A stretch of 64,000 nt of DNA from JAIVJG01 sp964236735. Lineage in GTDB: Bacteria; Acidobacteriota; Blastocatellia; Pyrinomonadales; Pyrinomonadaceae. Location: the NCBI GenBank assembly GCA_964236735.1, contig CAXSFM010000019.1, positions 23,775-87,774 of the forward strand, in the 5' to 3' direction. This document shows, piece after piece, positions 44,001-51,387 of this stretch. The notes below the pieces were generated by a model. That model was given only the letters and a program-made list of their open reading frames with translations, was not told the DNA's origin and searched no databases. The translations under genes were made by a program, and so were the position numbers. How positions within the stretch are numbered: the stretch's first letter is position 1; every line of letters begins with the position of its first letter.

Positions 44001-45153
44001 GCTGCTCATCAGCGAGTTTCGTGTGCGCGGGCCGAACGGCGCGAACGATGAGTTCGTCGAACTCTACAACAACACCAACGCGGCGATCACCGTCGCCACC
44101 ACGGACGGGTCAGCCGGCTACGCGCTCGTCGCTTCGGACGGCGTGGCACGCTTCACCGTCCCGAATGGCACAATCATTCCCGCACGCGGCCACTACCTCG
44201 GCGTCAACAGCGTTGGCTATTCGCTCGCATCATATCCCGCGGGCAACGGCACGACCGCGACGGGCAATGCCACTTACTCGACAGACATTGCGGACAACGC
44301 CGGCATCGCTCTTTTCAATACAGCGACGGTAGCGAATTTCACGCTCGCCAATCGTCTCGACGCCGTCGGCTCAACGAGTGAAGCGAACACGCTCTACAAA
44401 GAAGGCACGGGCTATCCGGCTCTGACGCCTTTCTCGATTGACTACGCTTTCGTCCGCGATGAGTGCGGCAAGGGCGGCTCGATCACCACACTTGGTCCCT
44501 GCCCTTCAAACGGTCTGCCCGTTGACACCAACAACAACGCCACGGATTTCTACTTCGTGGACACCAACGGCACATCCGCAGGCGCAGGCCAGCGGCTCGG
44601 CGCGCCGGGGCCGCAGAACTTGTCTTCGCCGATCAACCGTAACGCGACCGTTCCCGTCTTGCTGCTCGACGCGACTCTCTCGGCGGCAGTAGTGCCCAAT
44701 CGCGTGCGAGATTTCACGTCTGATCCGGCGAACAACTCGACCTTCGGCACGCTCGACATCCGTCGTCGCGTGGTCAACAGCACGGGCGCGAATGTGACGA
44801 GACTGAGGTTCCGCGTCATTGACATCACGACGTTCCCGGCTCCTTCGGGGTTCGCGGATTTGCGGCCACGAACTTCGACTTCCGTGGTGGTTGCAGGAAT
44901 CAATGATGTGGGGACATGCGCTGCGACTGGAGCGCCGACGACTGCTCCCTGCACGGTGACGGTGCAGGGGACGACGCTTGAGCAACCGCCGAGCCAACCG
45001 AACGGCGGGGGCTTCAATTCAAGCATGTCGGCGGGGACGGTCACGCTGGGAACGCCTTTGGCAAATGGGGCGAGCGTCAACGTGCGGTTCCTGCTCGGCA
45101 TTCAGCAGACCGGCACATTCAAGTTCCTCATCAACGTTGAGACTCTGCCGTAA
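41071..45153 (+). CDS. Large secreted nuclease-like protein: lamin-tail, Calx-beta, exonuclease/endonuclease/phosphatase, lamin-tail
   Basis: A 1360-residue exported protein. In order: signal region (about 10-45), lamin-tail domain (about 52-235; SVVVSQVYGGAG, NDYIELFNRGAA), Calx-beta-like repeat (about 240-370), a beta-rich region like those of ExeM/NucH nucleases, and an endonuclease/exonuclease/phosphatase domain (about 630-970). That domain shows LTVASFNMERFFD, VIGVEEMENIST, DNGFLVKESRV, VIVNHLRSLSG, SVGDYNAFN and LSDHDQPIVYL. A second lamin-tail domain follows (about 980-1180; LLISEFRVRGPNG). The motif set fits an extracellular metal-dependent DNase/RNase. GTG start after AGGGAG. DUF4214 of its neighbours is absent. 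Confidence 0.9.
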   Translation: MFNLSPRRMRSTSAHRRQLLAVITAAFILVQSIAFSNIGSAQNKRGLFRAAPPAPAAPSTSVVVSQVYGGAGCGTAGCSTYKNDYIELFNRGAASQSLNGWSVQYAAATGTAWQVTNLTNVTLQPGQYYLVAEGAGANGVNNLPTADTTGTIAMSATAAKVALVNTTTALTGACPTGATIVDLVGYGATANCFETAVAPAPSTTTADVRAGAGCTDTDNNSTDFTATTPNPRNTSTALNSCGGAPVLTLNINDVAQAEGDTGTSTFNFTVSLTGGTAPAGGVTFTVNTADGTTNPATAPSDYVAIVNGSGSIAAGGTSTTVSVTVNGDTTQEPNETFFVNLTNVTGAAAGDTQGLGTITNDDVTLTPIHSIQGNGTASPVVGTSVSTRGIVTGIKSGTSGGFFIQEPDATVDADPNTSEGVFVFTGSTLPAAAVVGNNVQVSGTVQEFVFTSDLNSPPITEISGTVTTSVLSTGNPLPAPVTLTVANTTAPSGTTNPLDSLEEFEGMRVTVPSMTVIAPTDGTINEPNATVSGTDVFYGVVTGVARPVREPGVNISDPLPAGAPANVPRFDENPERIRVDSDGQPGTTAVNVAAGTILTSVTGPLDYSFRAYTILPDTTIVPGTQPGAVPAPTPTASELTVASFNMERFFDTANDPSTSDPVLTQAAFDKRLDKASRIIRTVQKYPDVIGVEEMENISTLQAVAAKINADAQSVDSLPNPNYVAYLVEGNDVGGIDNGFLVKESRVTTVDVTQYNKTETFTNPNTNAQELLNDRPPLVLRATAPKPGGGTFAFTVIVNHLRSLSGVDDDVTVNGTGTEGGRIRAKRQAQAVSLANLIQTFQTADATAKIISVGDYNAFNVNDGFADVIGTIKGTPSPDNTTVVAGDGADLVNPDLTDLVDTLPAAERYSFTFDGNAQVLDHILVNQPTLASISRFVYARDDADYAVKNYELANELRLSDHDQPIVYLSLVAGQPVGSLLISEFRVRGPNGANDEFVELYNNTNAAITVATTDGSAGYALVASDGVARFTVPNGTIIPARGHYLGVNSVGYSLASYPAGNGTTATGNATYSTDIADNAGIALFNTATVANFTLANRLDAVGSTSEANTLYKEGTGYPALTPFSIDYAFVRDECGKGGSITTLGPCPSNGLPVDTNNNATDFYFVDTNGTSAGAGQRLGAPGPQNLSSPINRNATVPVLLLDATLSAAVVPNRVRDFTSDPANNSTFGTLDIRRRVVNSTGANVTRLRFRVIDITTFPAPSGFADLRPRTSTSVVVAGINDVGTCAATGAPTTAPCTVTVQGTTLEQPPSQPNGGGFNSSMSAGTVTLGTPLANGASVNVRFLLGIQQTGTFKFLINVETLP

Positions 45154-45219
45154 GCACACAGTAGCCGCCGCTCGAATGAATATCTTGAGCGACGAGAGGA
45201 ACTCGCAAATATGAAAATG

Positions 45220-45270
45220 AAGAGGCAGGCGGGACGTGCAAAACACACGCTTGCCTCTTTGTTTTTCTTC
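45220..45270 (+). terminator. Intrinsic terminator of the large nuclease-like gene
   Basis: AAGAGGCAGGCG (45220-45231) pairs with CGCTTGCCTCTT (45248-45259) with one G-T pair, followed by TTTGTTTTTCTT. It lies 66 nt after the stop codon. Confidence 0.85.
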
Positions 45271-45766
45271 GTCGCGAATTTGTCGGAAAAGATTGGCTTG
45301 TTAGCGTTCGCTAGAGCCAGGCAGGATGACCGGCGTGACGCCTTCGCGCTCACAAGTTTTTCGCCTTGCACAGGCAGCAAAATTGTTGTATTTAACTTCG
45401 CGTTTAGACCGTCGCAAGACTCGCGAAACCGTCCTTCTGTATGGTATAAGTTTCAGTCACCGCTTGAGCCTCTTGACCAGCTAACAGGGCACAATCGAAG
45501 TATCGAGACTGAAGAAAGCATGGCGTCTTGTGTGTCTCGCTCCCCGTCGGTTACGCCACGAAGTTTGCGCTTCAGAAACTAAATTTTCAGACATGACGTT
45601 GTACCAGGTCACACACGCTCGCCCCAAACGCGGCGAAAGATTACACGGTGACGGCGATGCGGCAGCAACGTGCGCCATTATTGCATTCGACTTTGAACAT
45701 GCAACCCCGGCGGTGTCTCACCGCTTAAACCCAACAGCCTAATTCAGATTTTAAGGAGTCTGCTCC
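45271..45766 (+). other. Leader and upstream region of the TonB-receptor gene
   Basis: About 500 bases with no convincing gene. The open frames present overlap the terminator or have no ribosome site. It carries the promoter and a long leader for the receptor; AAGGAG at 45753-45758 is the only clear signal, 8 nt from the ATG. No obvious riboswitch fold was recognised by eye. Confidence 0.5.
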
Positions 45767-48700
45767 ATGAGTAAGTTTTTACGCATCCCTCTCGCCGCGC
45801 TCTTCATGCTCGCCAGCATGTGCGTGGCGTCCTTCGCGCAGTCCACAACCGACGGCGCTATCGGCGGTACGGTCAAAGACCCCAACGGCGCGATTGTGCA
45901 GAACGCCGCTGTGACTGCGCGCAACGAAGAAACCAACCTCGAAAAAACGGCGACGTCCGATGACGAGGGACGCTTCCGCGTCGTCCAACTTCAGCCCGGC
46001 CATTACACGGTGACGGTTAATGCCACAGGCTTCGGAGCCTACACGCAACAGAAAGTCGTCGTTGAAGTCGGTCGCGTCACTTCGATTGAAGCGGCTCTCG
46101 CCGTCAGCGGCACGACGGAGAACGTCACAGTGTCGGGCGAGGCTCCGGTCGTCAACACGACGCAGCAGGACTTCTCTACCAACATCAACCAGACTTCGAT
46201 TAACGAACTTCCAATCAACGGTCGCCGCTGGTCGAACTTCGCCATCTTGACGCCCGGCTCGACGCCTGACGGCAGCTTCGGCCTCATCTCTTTCCGCGGC
46301 ATCTCCGGTCTGCTCAACAACAACACGATTGACGGCGGCGACAACAATCAGGCGTTCTTCTCCGAAGAACGTGGTCGCACACGCTTGAGCTACTCGATCA
46401 GCCAGTCGGCCATCCGCGAGTTTCAGGTCAACACCTCGAACTACTCTGCGGAGTACGGTCGCTCGGCGGGCGGCGTGACCAATGCCGTCACCAAGTCCGG
46501 CACCAACGAGTTCCACGGCGATGGTTTTTACTACCAGCGCAACAACCGTCTCGGCGCGCGTAACCCGCTCGCCTTCCTCTCAACCTTCAACCCGGCGACC
46601 AGCACTTCGACGCTCTCCGGCATCAAGCCGGTTGATGTGCGCCACCAGTTCGGCGGAACTATCGGCGGCCCCATCAAGCATGACAAGCTCTTCTTCTTCT
46701 TCTCTTACGATCAGCAGAAGCGCAATTTTCCCGGCCTCTCGATTTTCTCCAGCGCGAACCCACTCAACCTAAGTGCCTCGCAACTCACCACTCTGACGGC
46801 GCGCGGCCTGACCACCACGCAGGTTAACAACTCGCTTGGCTTTCTCAGCAGCCTGACCGGCATCGTGCCGCGCCGGGGCGATCAACGCTCGATCCTGCCG
46901 AAGATTGACTGGCAGATCAACAACTCGAACTCCTTCAGTGCCACCTACAACCATGTACGCTGGGCTTCGCCTGCCGGCATCCAGACACAGGCGACGAACA
47001 CGCTCGGACGCGCCAGCTTCGGCAACGACTTCGTCAACATTGACTGGATCACGCTGCGCCTTCAGTCCACAATTTCGCCAAACGTCTTGAACGAGGCGCG
47101 CTTCCAGTACGGGCGTGACAACGAGTTCGAGAACAGCCAGACGCCGCTCCCCGGCGAGCCGACGACGGCCTTCGGCGGCACGCGCTCGCCCGATGTGTTC
47201 ATCACCAACGTCATTGATTTCGGCACGCCGACCTTCCTTGAGCGCCGCGCCTACCCGGATGAGAAACGCTATCAGTACACCGATAGCGTGACTGTCTCGC
47301 ACGGCAACCAGACGTTCAAGTTCGGCGCGGACATCAACCACGTCAACGAGAAGCTCGACAACCTGCGCTTCGAGGGCGGAGCCTACTCCTATAGCAACAT
47401 CTCCGACTTCATCGTGGACTACACCAACTTGACGACGGGCGGCGCGATTAGAAGCCTCGTGCCGGGAACGGTGGCATCTGGCACTTCGAACTTTGGCGTC
47501 TGCACCACCACAACTCGTCGCGCGGGCCAGTGCTACACGAGCAACTTCAGTCAGGGCTTTGGCCCGACAGGCGCACAGTTCAGGACGAACGATATCAACT
47601 TCTTTGCACAGGATGACATTCGCGCCACGCAAAGACTGACGCTCAATCTCGGAGTACGCTACGAGTATCAGAAACTTCCCGGCGTGCAGGTTCCGAATGC
47701 TCTCCTGCCGCAGACGAGCGTGTTGCCGCGCGACAAGAACAACTTCGGCCCGCGCATCGGTTTCGCCTATGACTTCAAGGGCGATGGCAAGACAGTCTGG
47801 CGCGGCGGCTACGGCATCTACTACGGTCGCATCCCGAACGCACAAGTCTCGAACGCCATCACGAATACAGGCGCTGCCGGCAGCCAGCTACAGGCTTCCG
47901 TCGCTCCCGCTTCGGGGCCGATCTTCCCGAATATTCTCCCCTCTGCTGCAACTCAACTCCCATCGCCGGTGTATTTCAGGACGGGCTATCAGAATCCTGA
48001 AGTCCATCAGGCCGACCTGATCGTCGAGCATCAGATTGCCAAGAACACCGTCATCTCGGCCTCGTACCTGTACAGTCAGGGACGACATCTTGCCACCTAC
48101 ATTGACCGGAACATCTGTCAGGCCGGCACGCGCCGCGATGCTACTATCGCTGGCACAAACTGTGCGGCCAGCGCACCGGCGTCTGCCACTTACACGTTCG
48201 TCGGCGGCCCGCTCGCCGGTCAGACAGTGACGACGCCGTTCTTCTCAGCCCCGCGTCCGAATCCGAACTTCCAGGCGACCTTCGAGATCAACGACATCGT
48301 CCGTTCGGACTATCACGCGCTGGTGCTTCAAGCCAATCGTCGCTATACGAACGGCCTTCAGTTCCAGGCCAGCTACACGCTGGCAAGTGCGAGGGATAAC
48401 GGCCAGACCTCAAATGCGTTCCCGTCGTCATTCTCGACGGCGTTCGATCCGTTCAACCCGCTCAACGGCGAGGCGGGCACATCGAGCTTAGACATCCGAC
48501 ATAAGGTTGTCGTGAGCGCAGTTTACACGCCGGACTTCTTCGGCGAGCAGGGCAACAGCAAGGTGGGACATGCCATCTTCGGCGGCTTCACCATCGCTCC
48601 CATCTTCCAGTACTACTCTGGCCGCCCGCTCAGTGGCGCGACTGCCGGCAGCGTAGCTAACCAGACCTTTAACGGGGCGAGCATTGCTTCAGCCGCAGGC

Positions 48701-49063
48701 GGCATCAACGGGTCGAACGGCATCGGTCGTGTTCCCGGACTGGCGCGCAACTCTTTCCGTCAACCGAGCGCGTACAACGTGGACTTGCGCGTCTCGCGTC
48801 GCTTTCATTTCGGCGAAACACGCTCTCTCGAACTGCTTGCTGAAGGTTTCAATATCTTCAACCGCACTCAGGTCACGGGCGTTAACGCGACTCTCTATCG
48901 TGTCGGTTCGGCCACATCAACTGTCCCCGGCTGCACCAACTCAAGTCAGTTGTGCGTCAACACTGACAACTTTAATAACCCCCTCTTCGGTGCAACCACC
49001 GAAGCCGGCGGGACGCTCTTCCGCGAGCGTCAGGTTCAACTTGCCGTGCGCTTCCAGTTCTAA
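45767..49063 (+). CDS. TonB-dependent receptor, Oar-like, with carboxypeptidase-regulatory N-terminal domain
   Basis: A 1098-residue outer-membrane protein. A signal peptide (LAALFMLASMCVASFA, about 9-24) is followed by a carboxypeptidase-regulatory-like Ig domain (about 28-115; GGTVKDPNGAIVQNAAV), a plug domain (about 115-255; LPINGRRWSNF, GRSAGGVTNAVTKSG) and a long beta-barrel ending in Phe (VQLAVRFQF). The N-terminal domain plus plug is the Oar/OmpA-like type expanded in Acidobacteriota. The ligand is unknown; the neighbouring secreted nuclease suggests oligonucleotide or nucleoside uptake, but this is speculation. AAGGAG precedes the ATG by 8 nt. Confidence 0.93.
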   Translation: MSKFLRIPLAALFMLASMCVASFAQSTTDGAIGGTVKDPNGAIVQNAAVTARNEETNLEKTATSDDEGRFRVVQLQPGHYTVTVNATGFGAYTQQKVVVEVGRVTSIEAALAVSGTTENVTVSGEAPVVNTTQQDFSTNINQTSINELPINGRRWSNFAILTPGSTPDGSFGLISFRGISGLLNNNTIDGGDNNQAFFSEERGRTRLSYSISQSAIREFQVNTSNYSAEYGRSAGGVTNAVTKSGTNEFHGDGFYYQRNNRLGARNPLAFLSTFNPATSTSTLSGIKPVDVRHQFGGTIGGPIKHDKLFFFFSYDQQKRNFPGLSIFSSANPLNLSASQLTTLTARGLTTTQVNNSLGFLSSLTGIVPRRGDQRSILPKIDWQINNSNSFSATYNHVRWASPAGIQTQATNTLGRASFGNDFVNIDWITLRLQSTISPNVLNEARFQYGRDNEFENSQTPLPGEPTTAFGGTRSPDVFITNVIDFGTPTFLERRAYPDEKRYQYTDSVTVSHGNQTFKFGADINHVNEKLDNLRFEGGAYSYSNISDFIVDYTNLTTGGAIRSLVPGTVASGTSNFGVCTTTTRRAGQCYTSNFSQGFGPTGAQFRTNDINFFAQDDIRATQRLTLNLGVRYEYQKLPGVQVPNALLPQTSVLPRDKNNFGPRIGFAYDFKGDGKTVWRGGYGIYYGRIPNAQVSNAITNTGAAGSQLQASVAPASGPIFPNILPSAATQLPSPVYFRTGYQNPEVHQADLIVEHQIAKNTVISASYLYSQGRHLATYIDRNICQAGTRRDATIAGTNCAASAPASATYTFVGGPLAGQTVTTPFFSAPRPNPNFQATFEINDIVRSDYHALVLQANRRYTNGLQFQASYTLASARDNGQTSNAFPSSFSTAFDPFNPLNGEAGTSSLDIRHKVVVSAVYTPDFFGEQGNSKVGHAIFGGFTIAPIFQYYSGRPLSGATAGSVANQTFNGASIASAAGGINGSNGIGRVPGLARNSFRQPSAYNVDLRVSRRFHFGETRSLELLAEGFNIFNRTQVTGVNATLYRVGSATSTVPGCTNSSQLCVNTDNFNNPLFGATTEAGGTLFRERQVQLAVRFQF

Positions 49064-49089
49064 CCGAGAAGCAGGCACGGTTTATTTCA

Positions 49090-49128
49090 GGGGTGCGCTT
49101 TCCATATGGAAGCACACCCCTTTTTCTT
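49090..49128 (+). terminator. Intrinsic terminator of the TonB-receptor gene
   Basis: GGGGTGCGCTTTCC (49090-49103) pairs with GGAAGCACACCCC (49108-49120) with one bulge or mismatch, then TTTTTCTTTC. It lies 27 nt after the stop. Confidence 0.88.
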
Positions 49129-49278
49129 TCGTCCGAAGACAGGCCGTGTTCGCTGTTGAAATGTACTGAAACAGATAACTACGCATGATCAGACCTCACG
49201 TCCGCACATATTTCTTATCGTAATGTTCGGTAGATACTTTGCACTCAAACGGTCGCTTCCATCAATCAACTACAAATC

Positions 49279-49294
49279 TGGCACGACCATTGCA
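49279..49294 (+). promoter_or_regulatory. Sigma-54 (RpoN)-type promoter upstream of the CsbD-like gene
   Basis: TGGCACG (49279-49285), a 4-nt gap and TTGCA (49290-49294) match the -24/-12 consensus TGGCACG-N4-TTGCW at all positions, including the GG and GC dinucleotides at the required spacing. It is on the same strand as the CsbD-like gene and 87 nt before its ATG. An upstream activator site was not identified. Confidence 0.75.
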
Positions 49295-49381
49295 CTCATC
49301 CGCACTTGTCCGGGGCGTGAGTTCAAGCGAGCTTACACATCAACAATCTTTGATCATATCAACGAAGGAGAAGTGTGAATT

Positions 49382-49594
49382 ATGGGCTTACCAAATAAGG
49401 ATGAGGTCGAGGGAAAATTCGATCAGGCGAAGGGCGCGGTAAAGGAAAACGTGGGACGCGCCATCGGTGACAATGACATGGAGACAGAAGGCGCGGCTGA
49501 TCGTGCCGGCGGCAACGTGCAGGAAGGATTCGGCACTGCCAAGCGCAAAGTCGGCGAGGCCATCGAAGACATCGGCGACGCCATCAGCAAGTGA
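49382..49594 (+). CDS. CsbD-family stress protein
   Basis: A 70-residue cytosolic protein with the CsbD pattern KDEVEGKFDQAKGAVKENVG and a second half (ADRAGGNVQEGFGTAKRKVG) that repeats the same motif. CsbD-like proteins are induced under general stress in many bacteria; the molecular role is not known. Start is MGLPNKDEVEG; AAGGAG lies 13 nt upstream. It is probably driven by the sigma-54-type promoter at 49279. The stop is followed 6 nt later by a palindromic repeat, beyond which a converging stress-protein gene lies. Confidence 0.93.
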   Translation: MGLPNKDEVEGKFDQAKGAVKENVGRAIGDNDMETEGAADRAGGNVQEGFGTAKRKVGEAIEDIGDAISK

Positions 49595-49600
49595 ACTGCA

Positions 49601-49685
49601 AATGATGAATGCGAAGTGATGAATGATGAATTGAACACAAGACACTTGCCTGATATTCATCACTCATCACTCCGCATTCATCATT
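49601..49685. repeat. Long palindrome, AATGATGAATGC subfamily of the heptamer element
   Basis: The left arm (49601-49632) and the inverted right arm (49655-49685) share the core AATGATGAATGC followed by a short core and GTGATGAATGATGAAT. The loop is 22 nt. It fills the gap between two converging stress genes and may serve both as a terminator. Confidence 0.9.
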
Positions 49686-49690
49686 TTCTT

Positions 49691-50191
49691 CTACTCCTGT
49701 CTCGTGTGTTCTCCGCCTAAGTCATTAAGCAGTTGTTCAACCTTATCCGCTTCCTCATCCGTCTTCGTCTCGACTCCGATGAGAATGCCGCCCGCGCGCA
49801 GCGACGCATCGTAAACTTTCGCGCGATGCTCAGGGATGCCTGCGCCGACGAGCGCGCCGATCAAACCGCCCGCCGCGCCGCCTGCGCCCGCGCCTGCCAA
49901 CGCCGCCGCCAGAGGCCCCGCTACGATCAAGCCGAGACCCGGCAGCGCGATGCTCGTGCCCACGGCTGCGATGGCCGCCAGCACCGCGCCGAGTGTTCCG
50001 CCGACTGCGCCGCCGATGCCCGCGCCCTCGCTCGCGCGCGTGCCCGTCTCGATAGCGAACTCTTTGTTCTTCGTCGCATCCGACATCAACACGCTGATGT
50101 CATCGCGCGTGTAGCCGTGTTTGAGAATCGCATCAACCGCAGCTTCGGCGGCGACGCGCGTCTTGAAAACTCCCGTCACAAGTTTAGCCAT
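49691..50191 (-). CDS. General stress protein 17M-like, glycine-zipper membrane-associated protein
   Basis: A 166-residue protein. The N-terminal part (MAKLVTGVFKTRVAAEAAVD, HGYTRDDISVLMSD) is the YflT/17M-like ferredoxin-like fold. A central Gly/Ala-rich stretch (about 55-120; GGAVGGTLGAVLAAIAAV) is a glycine zipper likely to associate with membrane, and a second small domain closes the protein. The start at 50191 has AAGGAG 6 nt upstream. It converges on the CsbD-like gene, and both types are stress-linked. Function of this type is unknown. Confidence 0.85.
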   Translation of the reverse strand: MAKLVTGVFKTRVAAEAAVDAILKHGYTRDDISVLMSDATKNKEFAIETGTRASEGAGIGGAVGGTLGAVLAAIAAVGTSIALPGLGLIVAGPLAAALAGAGAGGAAGGLIGALVGAGIPEHRAKVYDASLRAGGILIGVETKTDEEADKVEQLLNDLGGEHTRQE

Positions 50192-50553
50192 CACATACTC
50201 CTTTTAATTTCCGGCACGACTTTTCCGAAAGTGGCCGGACGCAAAACATTCTGTTGTGCTTTATTTTGACGGCAAGAGACGTGCCGACTCCTACTCGTCA
50301 GAAACAATTTGCGCGCGCAGCCTTAAACTTATGAACAGACAGCATTCCAGCGTCTCGAATCGAGGAGCGAGACGCAACACACGCGCGTACCAAAGCGGAA
50401 CGAAGCGCGCGACAGTGTCCTATTCAGCGTCAAGGTAAAATCAAAGACGACGGAGAGAGAGCGCCTCGAACGATCACGCGCAAACGCATCACCGTTGCTA
50501 TACTGTCCAACGCTCGCACGCTTTGCAAAACATTTACACAGGGGAGAACAGGA
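50192..50553. other. Divergent upstream region of the 17M-like and HAD genes
   Basis: About 360 bases without a gene. A small perfect hairpin (GCGTCTCG at 50350-50357 with CGAGACGC at 50368-50375) and a -10-like TATACT (50499-50504) before the HAD gene are visible; no good -35 partner was found. AGGGGAG at 50541-50547 is the HAD ribosome site. Confidence 0.5.
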
Positions 50554-51243
50554 ATGATTAAAGCTGTCGTCTTCGACATTGACGGGACGCTCGTGGACTC
50601 GGTTGACCTGCACGCGCGCGCGTGGCAGGAAGCGTTCGCGAAATTCGGCAAGCAGATTTCTTTCAAGCAAGTGCGCTCGCAAATCGGTAAGGGCGGCGAC
50701 CAGTTGATGCCCGTCTTCTTCAGCGAGCAGGAACTCGAAGAGTTCGGCGACGAGATGGAGAAGTATCGCGGCGTAGTTTTCAAGCGCGAGTACATGCCGC
50801 AGGTGCGCGCCTTTCCGCAGGTGCGCGAACTCTTCGCGCGCATTGAGGCCGACGGCAGACGCATCGCGCTCGCGTCTTCCGCCAAAGAAGAAGAGATTAA
50901 AACTTACAAGCAACTCGCGCGCATCGAAGACCTCGTCGAAGAGCAGGCTTCCGCCGATGATGCCGAGAAATCAAAACCGCACCCGGATATCTTCGAGGCC
51001 GTGCTCAAGCAACTCGGTGACGTTGATGCAGACGAAGTGATCGTCGTCGGCGACTCGCCCTACGACGCCGAAGCAGCCGGCAAAATCAAACTTCGCACCA
51101 TCGGTTTTCTCTCTGGCGGATTTCCCGAATCACACTTGCGCGCCGCCGGTTGCGTCAGCATCTACGAAGGCGCGTCTGATCTGCTCGCACGTTACGATGA
51201 ATCAATTCTCGCACCGGCGACATCGCACATTGAAAAGCAATGA
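50554..51243 (+). CDS. HAD-superfamily hydrolase, beta-phosphoglucomutase-like
   Basis: A 229-residue phosphohydrolase or phosphomutase. The motif I VVFDIDGTLVDS has nucleophile Asp8 and acid Asp10, an alpha-helical cap follows, motif II is IALASSAKEEE, motif III KSKPHPDIF and motif IV VVGDSPYDAEAAGK. Similar proteins act on small phospho-sugars or phosphoglycolate; the substrate cannot be chosen. The stop codon lies inside the left arm of the next palindrome. Shine-Dalgarno GGGGAG about 6-10 nt upstream. Confidence 0.93.
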   Translation: MIKAVVFDIDGTLVDSVDLHARAWQEAFAKFGKQISFKQVRSQIGKGGDQLMPVFFSEQELEEFGDEMEKYRGVVFKREYMPQVRAFPQVRELFARIEADGRRIALASSAKEEEIKTYKQLARIEDLVEEQASADDAEKSKPHPDIFEAVLKQLGDVDADEVIVVGDSPYDAEAAGKIKLRTIGFLSGGFPESHLRAAGCVSIYEGASDLLARYDESILAPATSHIEKQ

Positions 51244-51325
51244 TGAATGCGGAGTGATGAATGATGAATATCAGGCGAAGAGCTTTTTCTCTTTATTCAT
51301 CACTCATCATTCCGCATTCATCATT
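51239..51325. repeat. Long palindrome, AATGATGAATGC subfamily of the heptamer element
   Basis: Left arm 51239-51270 and inverted right arm 51294-51325 share the AATGATGAATGCGGA core and GTGATGAATGATGAAT; loop 23 nt. It contains the HAD stop codon (TGA at 51241-51243) and lies between HAD and the glycosyltransferase. Confidence 0.9.
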
Positions 51326-51387
51326 TGACTTCCGTCCGTGTAAATTTATTTTGGTTAATTGTTAGCAGCCAGTTTTATCGAGACGCG

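Noticed and set aside
45211..45582. A 123-codon frame between the nuclease-like gene and the TonB receptor
   Set aside because: It begins inside the intrinsic terminator, lacks a ribosome site and has no family likeness.
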